Positions 44,087-53,658 are shown, numbered from the stretch's first letter. The stretch: DNA of 64,000 nt from Deltaproteobacteria bacterium (GCA_005774545.1 VAUL01000006.1:1-64000), one strand, 5' to 3'. The notes: a model not told the origin generated them from the sequence alone. A program made the numbers and translations.

Positions 44087-44569
44087 ATGAGCGTACAGGC
44101 AGCTGTTGACAGGCTGAAGGCCCAGTTCGGCGAAGCGGTCGTCGCGGTCAGCGAATTCCGCGGCGAAACTACGGTGGTTGTCAAGAAGGACGACATCGTC
44201 GCCATCTGTTCGTTCCTCAAGAAGGAACTCGGCTTCAACTTTCTGACCGATCTCTGTGCGGTGGACTATCTCGGTCAGGCTCCGCGCTTCATGGTGGTCT
44301 ACCAGCTGTACAGCATTGGTGCCCATCAGCGCCTGCGCATCAAGGCGGCGGTGGAAGAGGGCGACGCGCGCATCGATACGGTCAGCGGCGTCTGGGCAAC
44401 GGCCAACTGGCTGGAGCGCGAGTGCTATGACCTGATGGGAATCGTCTTCAACAACCATCCCGATCCGCGGCGCATTCTCATGCCCAGCGACTGGGTCGGT
44501 CATCCGCTGCGCAAGGACTACCCGGTGCAGGGGCCTGACCGGGAGCCCTATCAGGGCCGGCTGCAGTAA
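44087..44569 (+). CDS. nuoC: NADH:quinone oxidoreductase subunit C
   Basis: 160 aa, the unfused form (in E. coli it is joined to NuoD). It is a peripheral-arm structural subunit. 'FNFLTDLCAVDYL' and the C-terminal signature 'ERECYDLMGIVFNNHPDPRRILMP' followed by 'GHPLRKDYPV' identify it. 33 bp separate it from nuoB and 53 bp from nuoD. Confidence 0.95.
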   Translation: MSVQAAVDRLKAQFGEAVVAVSEFRGETTVVVKKDDIVAICSFLKKELGFNFLTDLCAVDYLGQAPRFMVVYQLYSIGAHQRLRIKAAVEEGDARIDTVSGVWATANWLERECYDLMGIVFNNHPDPRRILMPSDWVGHPLRKDYPVQGPDREPYQGRLQ

Positions 44570-44622
44570 CGCGTTTATCGATTCCCGAGTCCCTCCCATA
44601 TAGAGAACAAGAGGCGGATTTT

Positions 44623-45801
44623 ATGGCGACTTTCGAAACCATGACCATCAACATGGGGCCGCAGCACCCCTCGACGCACGGGGTTCTGCAGCTGGTTCTG
44701 GAGCTCGACGGTGAAGTCGTGGTCAAGGCCACCCCGCACATCGGCTTCCTGCACCGCGGCGTGGAAAAACTGTCGGAACACCGCACCTATCACCAGGTGC
44801 TGCCGCTGACCGACCGCCTCGACTATCTTGCGCCGATGCACAACAACCTCGGTTATGTGCTGGCGGTCGAGAAGCTGTTCGGGCTCACGGACGCGATCCC
44901 CGAACGGGCCCAGGTCGTGCGCGTGATCATGGCCGAGCTGACCCGTATCAAGAGCCATCTGGTCTGGTTGGCCTGCCATGCGCTCGACATCGGCGCCATG
45001 ACCGTGTTTCTCTACTGCTTCCGCGAGCGCGAGACGGTCATGGACTTCTACGAGAAGATCTCCGGTGCGCGCATGACCTCCAACTACTTCCGCGTCGGCG
45101 GCCTGTCGGCCGATCTTCCGGCCGGGATCGAGCAGGAGATCCGCAAGTTTGCCCAGGAGATGCCGGGTCATGTCGAGACCTACGAGGGGCTGCTGACCGG
45201 GAACAAGATCTGGCAGAAGCGCATCCAGGGGGTCGGGGTGATCAGCGCCGAGGATGCTATCGATCTCGGTGTCAGCGGCCCGTCGCTGCGCGGTTCCGGG
45301 GTTAACTGGGATCTGCGTCGCGACCAGCCCTACAGCGGCTACGAGAATTACGACTTCGAGGTTGCGGTCGGCGACGGTTGCGACACGTGGTCGCGTTACC
45401 ACTGCCGCCTCAAGGAACTGCGCGAATCGTGCAAGATCATTCTGCAGGCGCTTGACCGGCTCAAGCCCGGGCCGATCTTGGCCGATGCCCCCAAGGTCTG
45501 TCTGCCGCCGAAGAAGGATGTCGTCAACTCCATCGAAGGGTTGATCCATCACTTCAAGATCATTTCCGAAGGGCCCAAGCCGGAGCCCGGCGAAGTGTAT
45601 GTCGGGGTTGAAAACCCCAAGGGCGAGGTCGGCTACTACCTCGTATCCGACGGTTCGCCGCGTCCCTATCGGATGAAGATCCGCCCGGCGTCGTTCATCA
45701 ACCTGCAGGCCCTGCCCAAGATGTGTGAAGGCTCCCTGATTGCCGACGTCGTGGCGGTCATCGGGACCCTCGATATCGTGCTGGGCGAAATCGACCGCTA
45801 A
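44623..45801 (+). CDS. nuoD: NADH:quinone oxidoreductase subunit D
   Basis: 392 aa. NuoD forms the quinone cavity with NuoB. The N-terminal MGPQHPSTHGVLQL and 'HIGFLHRGVEKLSEHRTYHQ' hold the conserved His residues near the quinone head group. It ends with 'DIVLGEIDR', the family end corresponding to the hydrogenase large-subunit C terminus. Full length and unfused. Confidence 0.97.
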   Translation: MATFETMTINMGPQHPSTHGVLQLVLELDGEVVVKATPHIGFLHRGVEKLSEHRTYHQVLPLTDRLDYLAPMHNNLGYVLAVEKLFGLTDAIPERAQVVRVIMAELTRIKSHLVWLACHALDIGAMTVFLYCFRERETVMDFYEKISGARMTSNYFRVGGLSADLPAGIEQEIRKFAQEMPGHVETYEGLLTGNKIWQKRIQGVGVISAEDAIDLGVSGPSLRGSGVNWDLRRDQPYSGYENYDFEVAVGDGCDTWSRYHCRLKELRESCKIILQALDRLKPGPILADAPKVCLPPKKDVVNSIEGLIHHFKIISEGPKPEPGEVYVGVENPKGEVGYYLVSDGSPRPYRMKIRPASFINLQALPKMCEGSLIADVVAVIGTLDIVLGEIDR

Positions 45802-45835
45802 CCGGCATTCCCGAGCACAGCGAGGTGCGAGAGCT

Positions 45836-46336
45836 ATGAGCGAAGCCGTGGAAACCAAAGTCGAGGAAAAGGAAATCGATCTGGCCGGAGCCAACGAGAT
45901 CCTCGACCACTACGAGGATATGCCGGGGGCGCTGATGCCGGTGCTGCAGGCGATCCAGGAACATTACGGCTATATCCCTGAACCGACCGTGCATCTGGCC
46001 GCGGAACGGCTCAATGTTTACACCAGCCAGATTTTCGGCGTGTTGACCTTCTACGCGCAGTTCCATCTCGAACCGCGCGGCAAATACATCATCCGGGTCT
46101 GCAAGGGAACGGCCTGTCACGTCAGGGGGGCCAACCGAATCGGGGACACCATCAAGGAGCGCCTCGGTGTCGGCCATGCGGAAACCACCGAAGACCTGAA
46201 ATTCACGGCCGAATACGTCGCCTGCATCGGTGCCTGCGGCATGGCCCCGGTCATCATGGTCAATGATGCCACCTATGGCAGCCTGACCGTGCAGAAGATG
46301 AACGAGGTCATCGACAAGTACGTGAGTATGGATTAA
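45836..46336 (+). CDS. nuoE: NADH:quinone oxidoreductase subunit E
   Basis: 166 aa from the ATG at 45836. NuoE is a thioredoxin-like protein with the [2Fe-2S] cluster N1a. The four ligands are in CKGTACHVRGA and CIGACGMAPV. 'IQEHYGYIPEPTVHLAAERLNV' is typical of the N-terminal helical part. Presence of nuoE, nuoF and nuoG shows a complete NADH-oxidising module, in contrast with the 11-subunit ferredoxin-type complexes. Confidence 0.95.
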   Translation: MSEAVETKVEEKEIDLAGANEILDHYEDMPGALMPVLQAIQEHYGYIPEPTVHLAAERLNVYTSQIFGVLTFYAQFHLEPRGKYIIRVCKGTACHVRGANRIGDTIKERLGVGHAETTEDLKFTAEYVACIGACGMAPVIMVNDATYGSLTVQKMNEVIDKYVSMD

Positions 46337-46359
46337 CCGGAATACGGATCGAGGATCAT

Positions 46360-48141
46360 ATGGCCGAAACCGTGGAAAACATCCAGGTATTGATCTGCAC
46401 CGGCACCGGTGGCATCGCCTCCGGCTCCTTGGAGGTCGCCAGTGCCTTCGAGGCGGAGTTTGCCAAACATGGCGTCGAGGCCAAGGTCGGCAAGCGCTGC
46501 GAAGTGAAAAAGACCGGCTGTCGCGGCCTGTGTGCCAACGACGTGCTGGTAGACATTGTCCTGCCCGGCCAGGAAGCGGTGACCTACGACTTTGTCACCC
46601 CTGAACTGGTCCCGCAGATCGTCGAAGAGCACGTGCTCGCCAACCAGCCGGTGGAAAAGAAGCAGGCAGGGGCCTACTATACCAAGTTCCTCGAAAAGCA
46701 GCAGCGCATCATCTTCTCGCGTTGCGGCACCATCGACGCCGAGAGCATCGACGACTTCATCGCTCATGACGGGTTCACCGGCATAAAGAAGGCCGTCTCC
46801 ATGACCCCTGAGCAGGTCATCGAGGAAGTCAAGCGCTCCGGCCTGCGTGGCCGCGGGGGCGGGGGCTTCCCGACCGGGGTCAAGTGGTCGTTCTGCAAGG
46901 CCTCGCCCGGCGACAAGAAATACCTGATCTGCAATGCCGACGAGGGAGACCCGGGGGCGTTCATGGACCGCTCGGTTCTGGAAGGCGACCCCTACGGCTT
47001 GATCGAAGGGATGATGATCGGTGCCTATGCGATCGGCTGCACCTTCGGCTACGTCTACTGCCGCGCCGAGTATCCGCTGGCGATCAAGCGCCTGCAGAAA
47101 GCCATCGACACCTGCTATGAGCGGGGCATCCTCGGCAAGAACTGCATGGGCTTCGGTTTCGACTTCGACATGAAGATCAAGGCCGGCGCCGGGGCGTTTG
47201 TCTGCGGCGAGGAAACCGCCCTGATGGCCTCCATCGAGGGGCAGCGCGGCATGTCCCGTCCGCGCCCGCCGTTCCCGGCAGTGCGCGGTCTGTGGGGGAA
47301 ACCGACCAACATCAACAACGTCGAGACCTTCGCCAACGTCTCCTACATTTTCTATAACGGCGCCGACTGGTTTTCCTCGATCGGCACCGAGGGAACGAAG
47401 GGCACCAAGATCTTCGCCCTGACCGGCAAGATCAAGCACACCGGTCTGGTCGAAGTTCCGGCCGGCACCACCATGCGCGAGGTCATCTACGACGTCTGCG
47501 GCGGCATTCACAAGAACCGTAAGTTCAAGGCGGTGCAGGCCGGCGGTCCGTCGGGTGGTTGTCTCCCGGCAGAGGCGCTCGATGCCCAAGTCGACTACGA
47601 CTCTTTGATCAAGGCCGGAGCGATGATGGGTTCCGGCGGTCTGGTCGTCATGGACGAGACCACCTGCATGGTCGACGTCGCCCGCTTCTTCCTCAACTTC
47701 ACCCGCGTCGAGTCGTGCGGCAAATGCATCCCCTGCCGCATCGGCCTGAAGATCATGCTCGAGATTCTCGAGCGGATCTGCGCCGGTGAAGGTCGGGAAG
47801 GCGACATCGAACTGCTGCAGGACATGGCCTACGACATCAAGAAGAGTTCGCTGTGCGGCCTCGGTCAGACCGCGCCCAACCCGATCCTCTCCACCATCCG
47901 CTATTTCCGCGACGAGTATGAGGCGCACATCAAGGACAAGTACTGCCCGTCCCATGTCTGCAAGCCGCTTCTCAAGTTCGCGGTCATCGAAGGGACCTGC
48001 AAGAAATGCGGGCTGTGCGTCAAGGCCTGCCCGGTCGACGCCATCCGCTGGGAGAAGGGGCAGATTGCCTTTATCGAACTCGACAAATGCACCCAGTGCA
48101 CATCCTGTTACGACGCCTGCCCGTTCATGGCGATCGAGTAG
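46360..48141 (+). CDS. nuoF: NADH:quinone oxidoreductase subunit F, extended form
   Basis: 593 aa, ~150 longer than E. coli NuoF. The N-terminal ~100 residues are a thioredoxin-like ferredoxin domain with Cys13, 47, 54 and 58 (ICTGTGG, 'CEVKKTGCRGLC'); where many relatives have CTGTGC, Gly18 replaces the second Cys. The core has the NADH/FMN signatures GRGGGGFPTGVKW and 'NADEGDPGAFMDR', and the N3 cluster in 'ESCGKCIPCRIG'. The C terminus adds two [4Fe-4S] motifs (CKKCGLCVKACP, CTQCTSCYDACP). This layout resembles NuoF/HydB/NfnB-type flavoproteins of bifurcating enzymes, although here it sits in a standard complex I operon. Confidence 0.95.
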   Translation: MAETVENIQVLICTGTGGIASGSLEVASAFEAEFAKHGVEAKVGKRCEVKKTGCRGLCANDVLVDIVLPGQEAVTYDFVTPELVPQIVEEHVLANQPVEKKQAGAYYTKFLEKQQRIIFSRCGTIDAESIDDFIAHDGFTGIKKAVSMTPEQVIEEVKRSGLRGRGGGGFPTGVKWSFCKASPGDKKYLICNADEGDPGAFMDRSVLEGDPYGLIEGMMIGAYAIGCTFGYVYCRAEYPLAIKRLQKAIDTCYERGILGKNCMGFGFDFDMKIKAGAGAFVCGEETALMASIEGQRGMSRPRPPFPAVRGLWGKPTNINNVETFANVSYIFYNGADWFSSIGTEGTKGTKIFALTGKIKHTGLVEVPAGTTMREVIYDVCGGIHKNRKFKAVQAGGPSGGCLPAEALDAQVDYDSLIKAGAMMGSGGLVVMDETTCMVDVARFFLNFTRVESCGKCIPCRIGLKIMLEILERICAGEGREGDIELLQDMAYDIKKSSLCGLGQTAPNPILSTIRYFRDEYEAHIKDKYCPSHVCKPLLKFAVIEGTCKKCGLCVKACPVDAIRWEKGQIAFIELDKCTQCTSCYDACPFMAIE

Positions 48142-48174
48142 TCGAACAGACCGGCAAAGGGGATAAGTGACTCC

Positions 48175-50652
48175 ATGGTCAACCTGACGATCGACGGAAA
48201 ACAGATTACGGTCTCGCGGACCGCGACGATTTACGAGGCGGCACTTGAGGCGGGGATCAATATCCCGGTTCTGTGCTACGCCAAGAAACTGCTCCCCTTC
48301 GGCGCCTGCCGCGTCTGCCTGGTGCAGGTCGAGCAGATGAAAGGGCGCCTGATCCCGGCTTGTACCACGCCGGTCAGCGAAGGGATGGTGGTCACCACCA
48401 TGTCCGATGAGATCCTCAAGGTGCGCAAGACCGTGCTCGAATTCCTGCTGGTCAATCATGTCATCGATTGCCCGGTGTGCGACAAAGGCGGTGAATGCGA
48501 CCTGCAGGAGCTGACCTACGATCACGAAGTCGTCTGCAACCGGTTCCAGGGCGAAAAATTCAACCTGGAAACCGATGAGGTCAATCCGCTGATCGAGCGC
48601 AACATGAACCGGTGCGTGTTGTGCGGGCGCTGCGTGCGCGTTTGCGACGAAGTGGTGGCCTACGGTTCGTATTCGTTCATCAACCGCGGCTTCGAAACCA
48701 AGATTGCCACCGCCTACGACCGCGGGTTGAACTGCGAGTTCTGCGGGCAGTGCGTGTCGATGTGCCCCGTCGGGGCGATCCTCCCCCGGCCGTTCAAGTT
48801 CAAGGCGCGCCCCTGGCAGCTCAAGGAAGTCGACACCGTTTGCGGCTACTGCGGCAACGGGTGCACCGTGACTCTCGGCGTGCTCAACAACAAAGTCGAA
48901 ACCATCCGCTTTAACGACAAGATCGGCGTCAACGACGGCAACCTGTGCATCCGCGGGCGCTTTGGCTACTCCTACGTCAACAGCGAGGAGCGTCTCACGG
49001 CGCCGCTGGTCCGCAAGAACGGCGAACTGGTCGCGGCCACTTGGGACGAGGCCCTGCAGGCGGTGGCCGACGGCTTCAAGCAGGCTGGCGGTGCCGGGCT
49101 GGGGATCCTCTCCGGGGCCCGCCTGACCAACGAAGAGCTGTTCCTGCTCAAGAACCTGGCCAAGCAGGCCGGTACGGCCAATCTCGATCACTCCGGCGGC
49201 GAATGCTACAAGGGGTTGACCGAGGGGGTTGCCGGCGCGCTCGGCGTTGCCGCTTCGACCGGGACCTTCCCGCAGGTCGAGGAGTGTGAGGCGATTCTCG
49301 CCATCCGCTCCGATTTCTACGAGACCCATCCGGTGTTCGGCATGGTGGTTAACCAGGCCGTCAAACGCAATGAAGCCCAGCTTGCGATTGTCGCCGACAA
49401 GCGCGGCAAGTTCGCCAAGCTGCCTGGTGCCAAGACCCTGCTGCATCGTCCGGGCCAGGAACTGGAAGTTCTCAATGGCTTGGCCCGCGTGCTGCTCGAC
49501 GAGGGGCTGGCCCGGACCGAGGGTGTCGAGGGCCTCGACGAGCTCAGGCAGGCCCTGGCGGACTTCAGCGCCGAGCAGGTTGCGACCCGCACCGGCGTCG
49601 CGGCCGAGGCCCTGCGGGAGACGGCCCGGCAGTTTGCCGCGGCCAAGAAGAGCGCCATCCTGTTGGCCTACGGTCTGCCTTACACGGCCTACAGCCGGGA
49701 ACTCGGGATTGCCGCCGCCAATCTGGCGATCCTGCTCGGTATTCCCGGCCGCGACGGGAGCGGTTTGTACCTGTGCGGCGAAAAGGCCAACAGCCAGGGC
49801 GTCATCGACCTCGGCATCATGCCGCAGGCCGGCGGGCTCGGCGCGCAGGCGATGCTCGAGGCCGCCGCCAATGGCAAGCTCTCGGCCCTCTACGTGGTCG
49901 GCGAGGATGTGCTGACGTCCTACCCGGACCGCGGCAAAGTCGAGAAGGCGCTGGACAAGGTGTCCTTCCTGGTGGTGCAGGACATTTTCCTCTCGCCGAC
50001 CGCCGCCAAGGCGCATGTTGTGCTGCCGGCTGCCTCCTTTGCGGAAAAGGACGGGACCTTCACCAATGCGGAGCGCCGCATCCAGCGGGTGCGTCCCGGT
50101 ATCCCGCTCCCCGGCCAGGCCAAAACCGACGGGGCGATCTTTGCTGCGCTGACCGAAAAGCTGGGTGGCAATCTGGCCTTTACCGGCGCCGAAGCGATCT
50201 TTGCCGAGATCGGGCGACAGGTCCCGGCTTATGCCGCCGTCACCTTTAACGGGATCGGTCCTCAAGGTTTCGTCTGGGGTGGGGAAATCCTGGCTCCGGC
50301 GCGGCGTCGTCTGCAACCTGCCGGTGGCGCGACCGCGGTTGACGGCGCCTTCCAGTTGCTTACCGGCAGCGCGCTGTACCATAGCGGCACGGTGTCCACG
50401 CGGGCCAAGGGGCCGTTGGCCGTGATCAACGAGGCTTACGTGGAATTCGGGCGCGACGACGCCAAGGCCCTGGACGTCAAGGACGGCGATCAGGTCAAGA
50501 TTTCCGGGAACGGGGTCGAACTGTGCCTCAAGGCGAAGGTTGGCAACCGCTTGCCCAAAGGGGTCCTGTTTGCCCCCTATCATTTTGCGGCGGCCGGGAT
50601 CAATCGACTTTACAAGGGCGAAGCCGCCGTTGCCGTAACGGTCAGCAAGTAA
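48175..50652 (+). CDS. nuoG: NADH:quinone oxidoreductase subunit G
   Basis: 825 aa. NuoG carries several Fe-S clusters in a molybdopterin-oxidoreductase-like frame. The N-terminal [2Fe-2S] ligands are in 'CYAKKLLPFGACRVCLVQVE', then the His-Cys3 cluster in 'CPVCDKGGECDLQ' and two [4Fe-4S] motifs (CVLCGRCVRVC, CEFCGQCVSMCP). A further four-Cys set, CGYCGNGC...CIRGRFG, matches the N7 site of some bacteria. The C-terminal two-thirds is the molybdopterin-type domain without evidence for cofactor use. A TPR gene follows after 22 bp. Confidence 0.95.
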   Translation: MVNLTIDGKQITVSRTATIYEAALEAGINIPVLCYAKKLLPFGACRVCLVQVEQMKGRLIPACTTPVSEGMVVTTMSDEILKVRKTVLEFLLVNHVIDCPVCDKGGECDLQELTYDHEVVCNRFQGEKFNLETDEVNPLIERNMNRCVLCGRCVRVCDEVVAYGSYSFINRGFETKIATAYDRGLNCEFCGQCVSMCPVGAILPRPFKFKARPWQLKEVDTVCGYCGNGCTVTLGVLNNKVETIRFNDKIGVNDGNLCIRGRFGYSYVNSEERLTAPLVRKNGELVAATWDEALQAVADGFKQAGGAGLGILSGARLTNEELFLLKNLAKQAGTANLDHSGGECYKGLTEGVAGALGVAASTGTFPQVEECEAILAIRSDFYETHPVFGMVVNQAVKRNEAQLAIVADKRGKFAKLPGAKTLLHRPGQELEVLNGLARVLLDEGLARTEGVEGLDELRQALADFSAEQVATRTGVAAEALRETARQFAAAKKSAILLAYGLPYTAYSRELGIAAANLAILLGIPGRDGSGLYLCGEKANSQGVIDLGIMPQAGGLGAQAMLEAAANGKLSALYVVGEDVLTSYPDRGKVEKALDKVSFLVVQDIFLSPTAAKAHVVLPAASFAEKDGTFTNAERRIQRVRPGIPLPGQAKTDGAIFAALTEKLGGNLAFTGAEAIFAEIGRQVPAYAAVTFNGIGPQGFVWGGEILAPARRRLQPAGGATAVDGAFQLLTGSALYHSGTVSTRAKGPLAVINEAYVEFGRDDAKALDVKDGDQVKISGNGVELCLKAKVGNRLPKGVLFAPYHFAAAGINRLYKGEAAVAVTVSK

Positions 50653-50674
50653 GCCGAGATACGGGGTCGCTCCG

Positions 50675-51637
50675 ATGGAATGCCCGAAGTGCCAGGCGCG
50701 GGTTTCAGCAACCGCAAAATTCTGCGACCAGTGCGGATTGAAACTGGCCGAGAATGTGGAGTTTCTGCATCGCAAGGCCGTGGATCTTTATCATCGCGGC
50801 CAGATCGATGAGGCGCTGAACGTCTGGGACCAGGCCCTTGCCAGTGACCCAGAGTTCAGCAAGGGGCACTACTACCGCGGCCTGGCGCTGTACGATCACG
50901 GTGATCTGGCCGCTGCGGTCGAAGCCTTCCAGCAGGCCCTGGCCGGTGAGGACGAGCCGTTCAGGGTGCTGTTCAAGCTGGGCATGGCGCAGTACGGGCT
51001 TGGTCACCTGGACGCCAGTGTGGAAAGCTTCCAGAAGGCGCATGCGATCAATCCGGGCAGTGCGGAAACGCTGTATCGCCTGGGCCTCTCCTATCTGCGC
51101 ATGTCGGAACTGGAAGCGGCACGCTCGGCATTGGAAGAAGCGGTCCGGATCAATCCGAAGTACACCCGGGCCCTTTACATCCTCGGCATGGTGGTGGCCC
51201 AGCAGGGCGACCAGAACGAAGCGGTCGATCTGTTCCGGCGCGTCGAGGCGGTGAGCCCGACCTATACGGCGGCACGCTTCGAACTCGGCATGGCCTTGTT
51301 CCGGCAAGGGAAGCTGCAGGAGGCCGCCGAGCAGTTTGCCGGCGTCGAGACAGTCAGCCCGCGCTTCGCTCCGGCTCCTTACATGCTCGGCGAGTGCCAG
51401 CGCAAGCTCGGAGCCTTCGGAGAGGCGGTTGCCGCTTACCGGCGCATGTTGCACCTCAATCCGGACGATGCCGAAGCCTGGGTGCGGATTGCCGAATGCC
51501 AGCTCCAGCTCGACCTGCTCGATGCCGCGCGCGAAGCACTCGACAGGGCTCTGGCCGTGAGCCCGCAGCACGCCGAGGCCAATTATCTGAAAAAGCATCT
51601 GGCCGAAATGGCCACGCCCCATAAGCCCGGTTTCTGA
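50675..51637 (+). CDS. Zinc-ribbon/TPR protein inserted in the nuo operon
   Basis: 320 aa. The first 25 residues are a zinc ribbon (CPKCQARVSATAKFCDQCG, two CxxC). From about residue 28 to 310 there are roughly eight TPR units, for example 'AETLYRLGLSYLRMSELEAA' and 'TRALYILGMVVAQQGDQNEA'. There is no signal peptide or TM helix, so the protein is cytoplasmic. The gene lies between nuoG and nuoH in the same direction with short gaps (22 and 46 bp) and shares the neighbours' codon use. It is not a complex I subunit known to me; TPRs suggest an assembly chaperone or scaffold for the peripheral arm, which is inference. Confidence 0.88.
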   Translation: MECPKCQARVSATAKFCDQCGLKLAENVEFLHRKAVDLYHRGQIDEALNVWDQALASDPEFSKGHYYRGLALYDHGDLAAAVEAFQQALAGEDEPFRVLFKLGMAQYGLGHLDASVESFQKAHAINPGSAETLYRLGLSYLRMSELEAARSALEEAVRINPKYTRALYILGMVVAQQGDQNEAVDLFRRVEAVSPTYTAARFELGMALFRQGKLQEAAEQFAGVETVSPRFAPAPYMLGECQRKLGAFGEAVAAYRRMLHLNPDDAEAWVRIAECQLQLDLLDAAREALDRALAVSPQHAEANYLKKHLAEMATPHKPGF

Positions 51638-51683
51638 TCGCGTAAACGTTTACAGTCCATATGGAGCAAGGAAGAGGATTGTC

Positions 51684-52712
51684 ATGACGGAAATGCTGAG
51701 CATGTCAAACAACGCCCCGCTGTTCGTGGGAATGATGCTGCTGAAGCTGGCGGTGGTCTTTGGAGTGACGATGGGGATTGTCGCCTATGCCACCTGGGTT
51801 GAGCGCAAGGTCATCGGCCACATGCAGACCCGCCTCGGACCGATGCGCACCGGCTGGCACGGCTTGCTGCAGCCGATTGCCGATGGTCTCAAGCTCTTCT
51901 TCAAGGAAGACATCATTCCGACGCAGGCCAGCAAGGTGCCGTTTCTGCTGGCGCCGATGATGATCCTCATTCCGGCGCTGATAACGATTGCCGTCGTGCC
52001 CTTCGGCCCCGACGTCACCGTCAAGGGGTTCCTGGTGCCGCTGCAGATCACCGACCTGAACATCGGCGTCCTCTACATCCTGGCGATGGCCGGTCTCGGC
52101 GTGTACGGGATCGTCCTTGCGGGGTGGAGCTCCAACAGCAAGTACGCCCTGCTCGGCGGCGTGCGCGCCTCGGCCCAGATGATCTCCTACGAGCTGGCGG
52201 CGGGGATCACCATCATCGCCGTGTTCATGCTCAGCGAAACTCTGAGCCTGCGTGAAATCGTCGCCTTGCAGAGTGGCTCGGTCATCGACTGGTACGTTTT
52301 CAAGCAGCCGCTGGCCTTCGGCCTCTTCCTGATTACCGGTCTGGCCGAGATCAACCGCACCCCGTTCGACATGCCGGAAGCCGAAAGCGAGCTGGTCTCC
52401 GGCTTCTGCACCGAATATTCGTCGATGAAGTACGCCCTGTTCTTCATGGCGGAATATGCCAACATGATCGTGATTGCCGCCATCGCCGCCACCCTGTTCC
52501 TCGGGGGCTGGTCGGGGCCGCTTCCGGAGAGCCTGGGCGTGGTCAACCTGCTCGGCAAGGTGTTCGCGATCATGTTCTTCTTCATCTGGCTGCGCGCGAC
52601 TCTGCCGCGCGTGCGCTATGACCAGTTGATGCAGCTCGGGTGGAAGGTTCTGATCCCCCTGGCGCTGGCCAACCTGGCTGTGACCGGCCTGGTGGTCGTC
52701 CTGCAGCAGTAA
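51684..52712 (+). CDS. nuoH: NADH:quinone oxidoreductase subunit H
   Basis: 342 aa with eight helices. NuoH links the peripheral arm and membrane arm and lines the quinone channel. 'WVERKVIGHMQTRLGPMRTGWHGLLQPIADGLKL' near residue 35 and 'GLAEINRTPFDMPEAESELVSGF' near residue 215 are the two signature segments with conserved Arg and Glu residues. The ATG at 51684 follows GAAGAGG. Confidence 0.96.
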   Translation: MTEMLSMSNNAPLFVGMMLLKLAVVFGVTMGIVAYATWVERKVIGHMQTRLGPMRTGWHGLLQPIADGLKLFFKEDIIPTQASKVPFLLAPMMILIPALITIAVVPFGPDVTVKGFLVPLQITDLNIGVLYILAMAGLGVYGIVLAGWSSNSKYALLGGVRASAQMISYELAAGITIIAVFMLSETLSLREIVALQSGSVIDWYVFKQPLAFGLFLITGLAEINRTPFDMPEAESELVSGFCTEYSSMKYALFFMAEYANMIVIAAIAATLFLGGWSGPLPESLGVVNLLGKVFAIMFFFIWLRATLPRVRYDQLMQLGWKVLIPLALANLAVTGLVVVLQQ

Positions 52713-52737
52713 CCGTCCGACATACGAGGTCAGACCC

Positions 52738-53133
52738 ATGTTTACAGCGATAGCCAAAGGCCTGAGCATTACCTTCAAGCACATGCTGCCGGGGCATTCG
52801 ACCACCGTGCAGTACCCGACCGTCAAGCTGAAGCCCTCCGATCGCTTCCGCGGCCTGCATCGTCTGGTGCCGACCCAGGATCGCGAGAAGTGCGTGGCGT
52901 GCTACCTTTGCCCGACGGTCTGCCCGGCAAAGTGCATTACGGTGGAAGCCGCGGAAAACGCCAAGGGCGAGAAATATCCGCGCGTCTATTCGATCGACCT
53001 GTTGCGCTGCATCTTCTGTGGATACTGCGTGGAAGCCTGCCCGGTTGAGGCGTTGGAAATGACCGCCGAATATGAACTGGCCAACTACCGGCGGGCTGAT
53101 TTTGAATTTACCAAGGAACGGCTGCTTCGGTAA
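52738..53133 (+). CDS. nuoI: NADH:quinone oxidoreductase subunit I
   Basis: 131 aa. NuoI holds clusters N6a and N6b: CVACYLCPTVCPAKCI and CIFCGYCVEACPVEAL. 'YPTVKLKPSDRFRGLHRL' before the first cluster is typical. The N-terminal amphipathic helix lies on NuoH. Slightly shorter than the E. coli protein at the C terminus. Confidence 0.96.
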   Translation: MFTAIAKGLSITFKHMLPGHSTTVQYPTVKLKPSDRFRGLHRLVPTQDREKCVACYLCPTVCPAKCITVEAAENAKGEKYPRVYSIDLLRCIFCGYCVEACPVEALEMTAEYELANYRRADFEFTKERLLR

Positions 53134-53154
53134 GCCGGGAGGAGCGTGTAAGCC

Positions 53155-53658
53155 ATGGAGACAATCTTCTTCTATCTGGTCGCGTTGGTCGCTGTCGTCT
53201 CGGGGTTCCTGGTGGTGCGCTGCCAGAGCCCGGTCAACAGTGCTCTCGCCCTGGTCAACACCTTCTTCTGTCTGGCCGTCTTCTACGTGATGCTTTATGC
53301 GCCCTTCATGGCCGCCATTCAGGTCATCGTCTATGCCGGCGCGATCATGGTGCTGATCCTTTTCGTGATCATGCTGCTGAATCTCGGCACCGAGGCCCGC
53401 AAGCGCTACACCCACGGTGTCGTCTGGGCGGCGATCGCCAGCCTGCTGGTCCTGGTCAACGTGGTGTTCTTCATCAAGCGTGGCCGGGTAACCGGAGCGG
53501 AAGGCGATATCACCGACTACCTGATCAAGACCGAGGGGCATACCGAACTGATCGGCAAGGCTCTGTACACCGAGTTCCTGCTCCCCTTCGAAATCGCTTC
53601 GATCCTGCTGCTGGTGGCGATTGTCGGCGCGGTGATTCTGGCCAAGAAGGACGTTTAA
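53155..53658 (+). CDS. nuoJ: NADH:quinone oxidoreductase subunit J
   Basis: 167 aa with five helices. The helix 3 segment ('AIQVIVYAGAIMVLILFVIMLLN') with its conserved Tyr and pi-bulge Gly residues identifies NuoJ, which couples quinone chemistry to proton pumping. It is followed by nuoK after 29 bp. Confidence 0.95.
   Translation: METIFFYLVALVAVVSGFLVVRCQSPVNSALALVNTFFCLAVFYVMLYAPFMAAIQVIVYAGAIMVLILFVIMLLNLGTEARKRYTHGVVWAAIASLLVLVNVVFFIKRGRVTGAEGDITDYLIKTEGHTELIGKALYTEFLLPFEIASILLLVAIVGAVILAKKDV

Noticed and set aside
46333-50775. 1480-codon open frame antisense to nuoF-nuoG
   Set aside because: GC-rich codon use leaves the opposite strand open; the translation has no domain, while the + strand encodes clear NuoF and NuoG with all cluster ligands.
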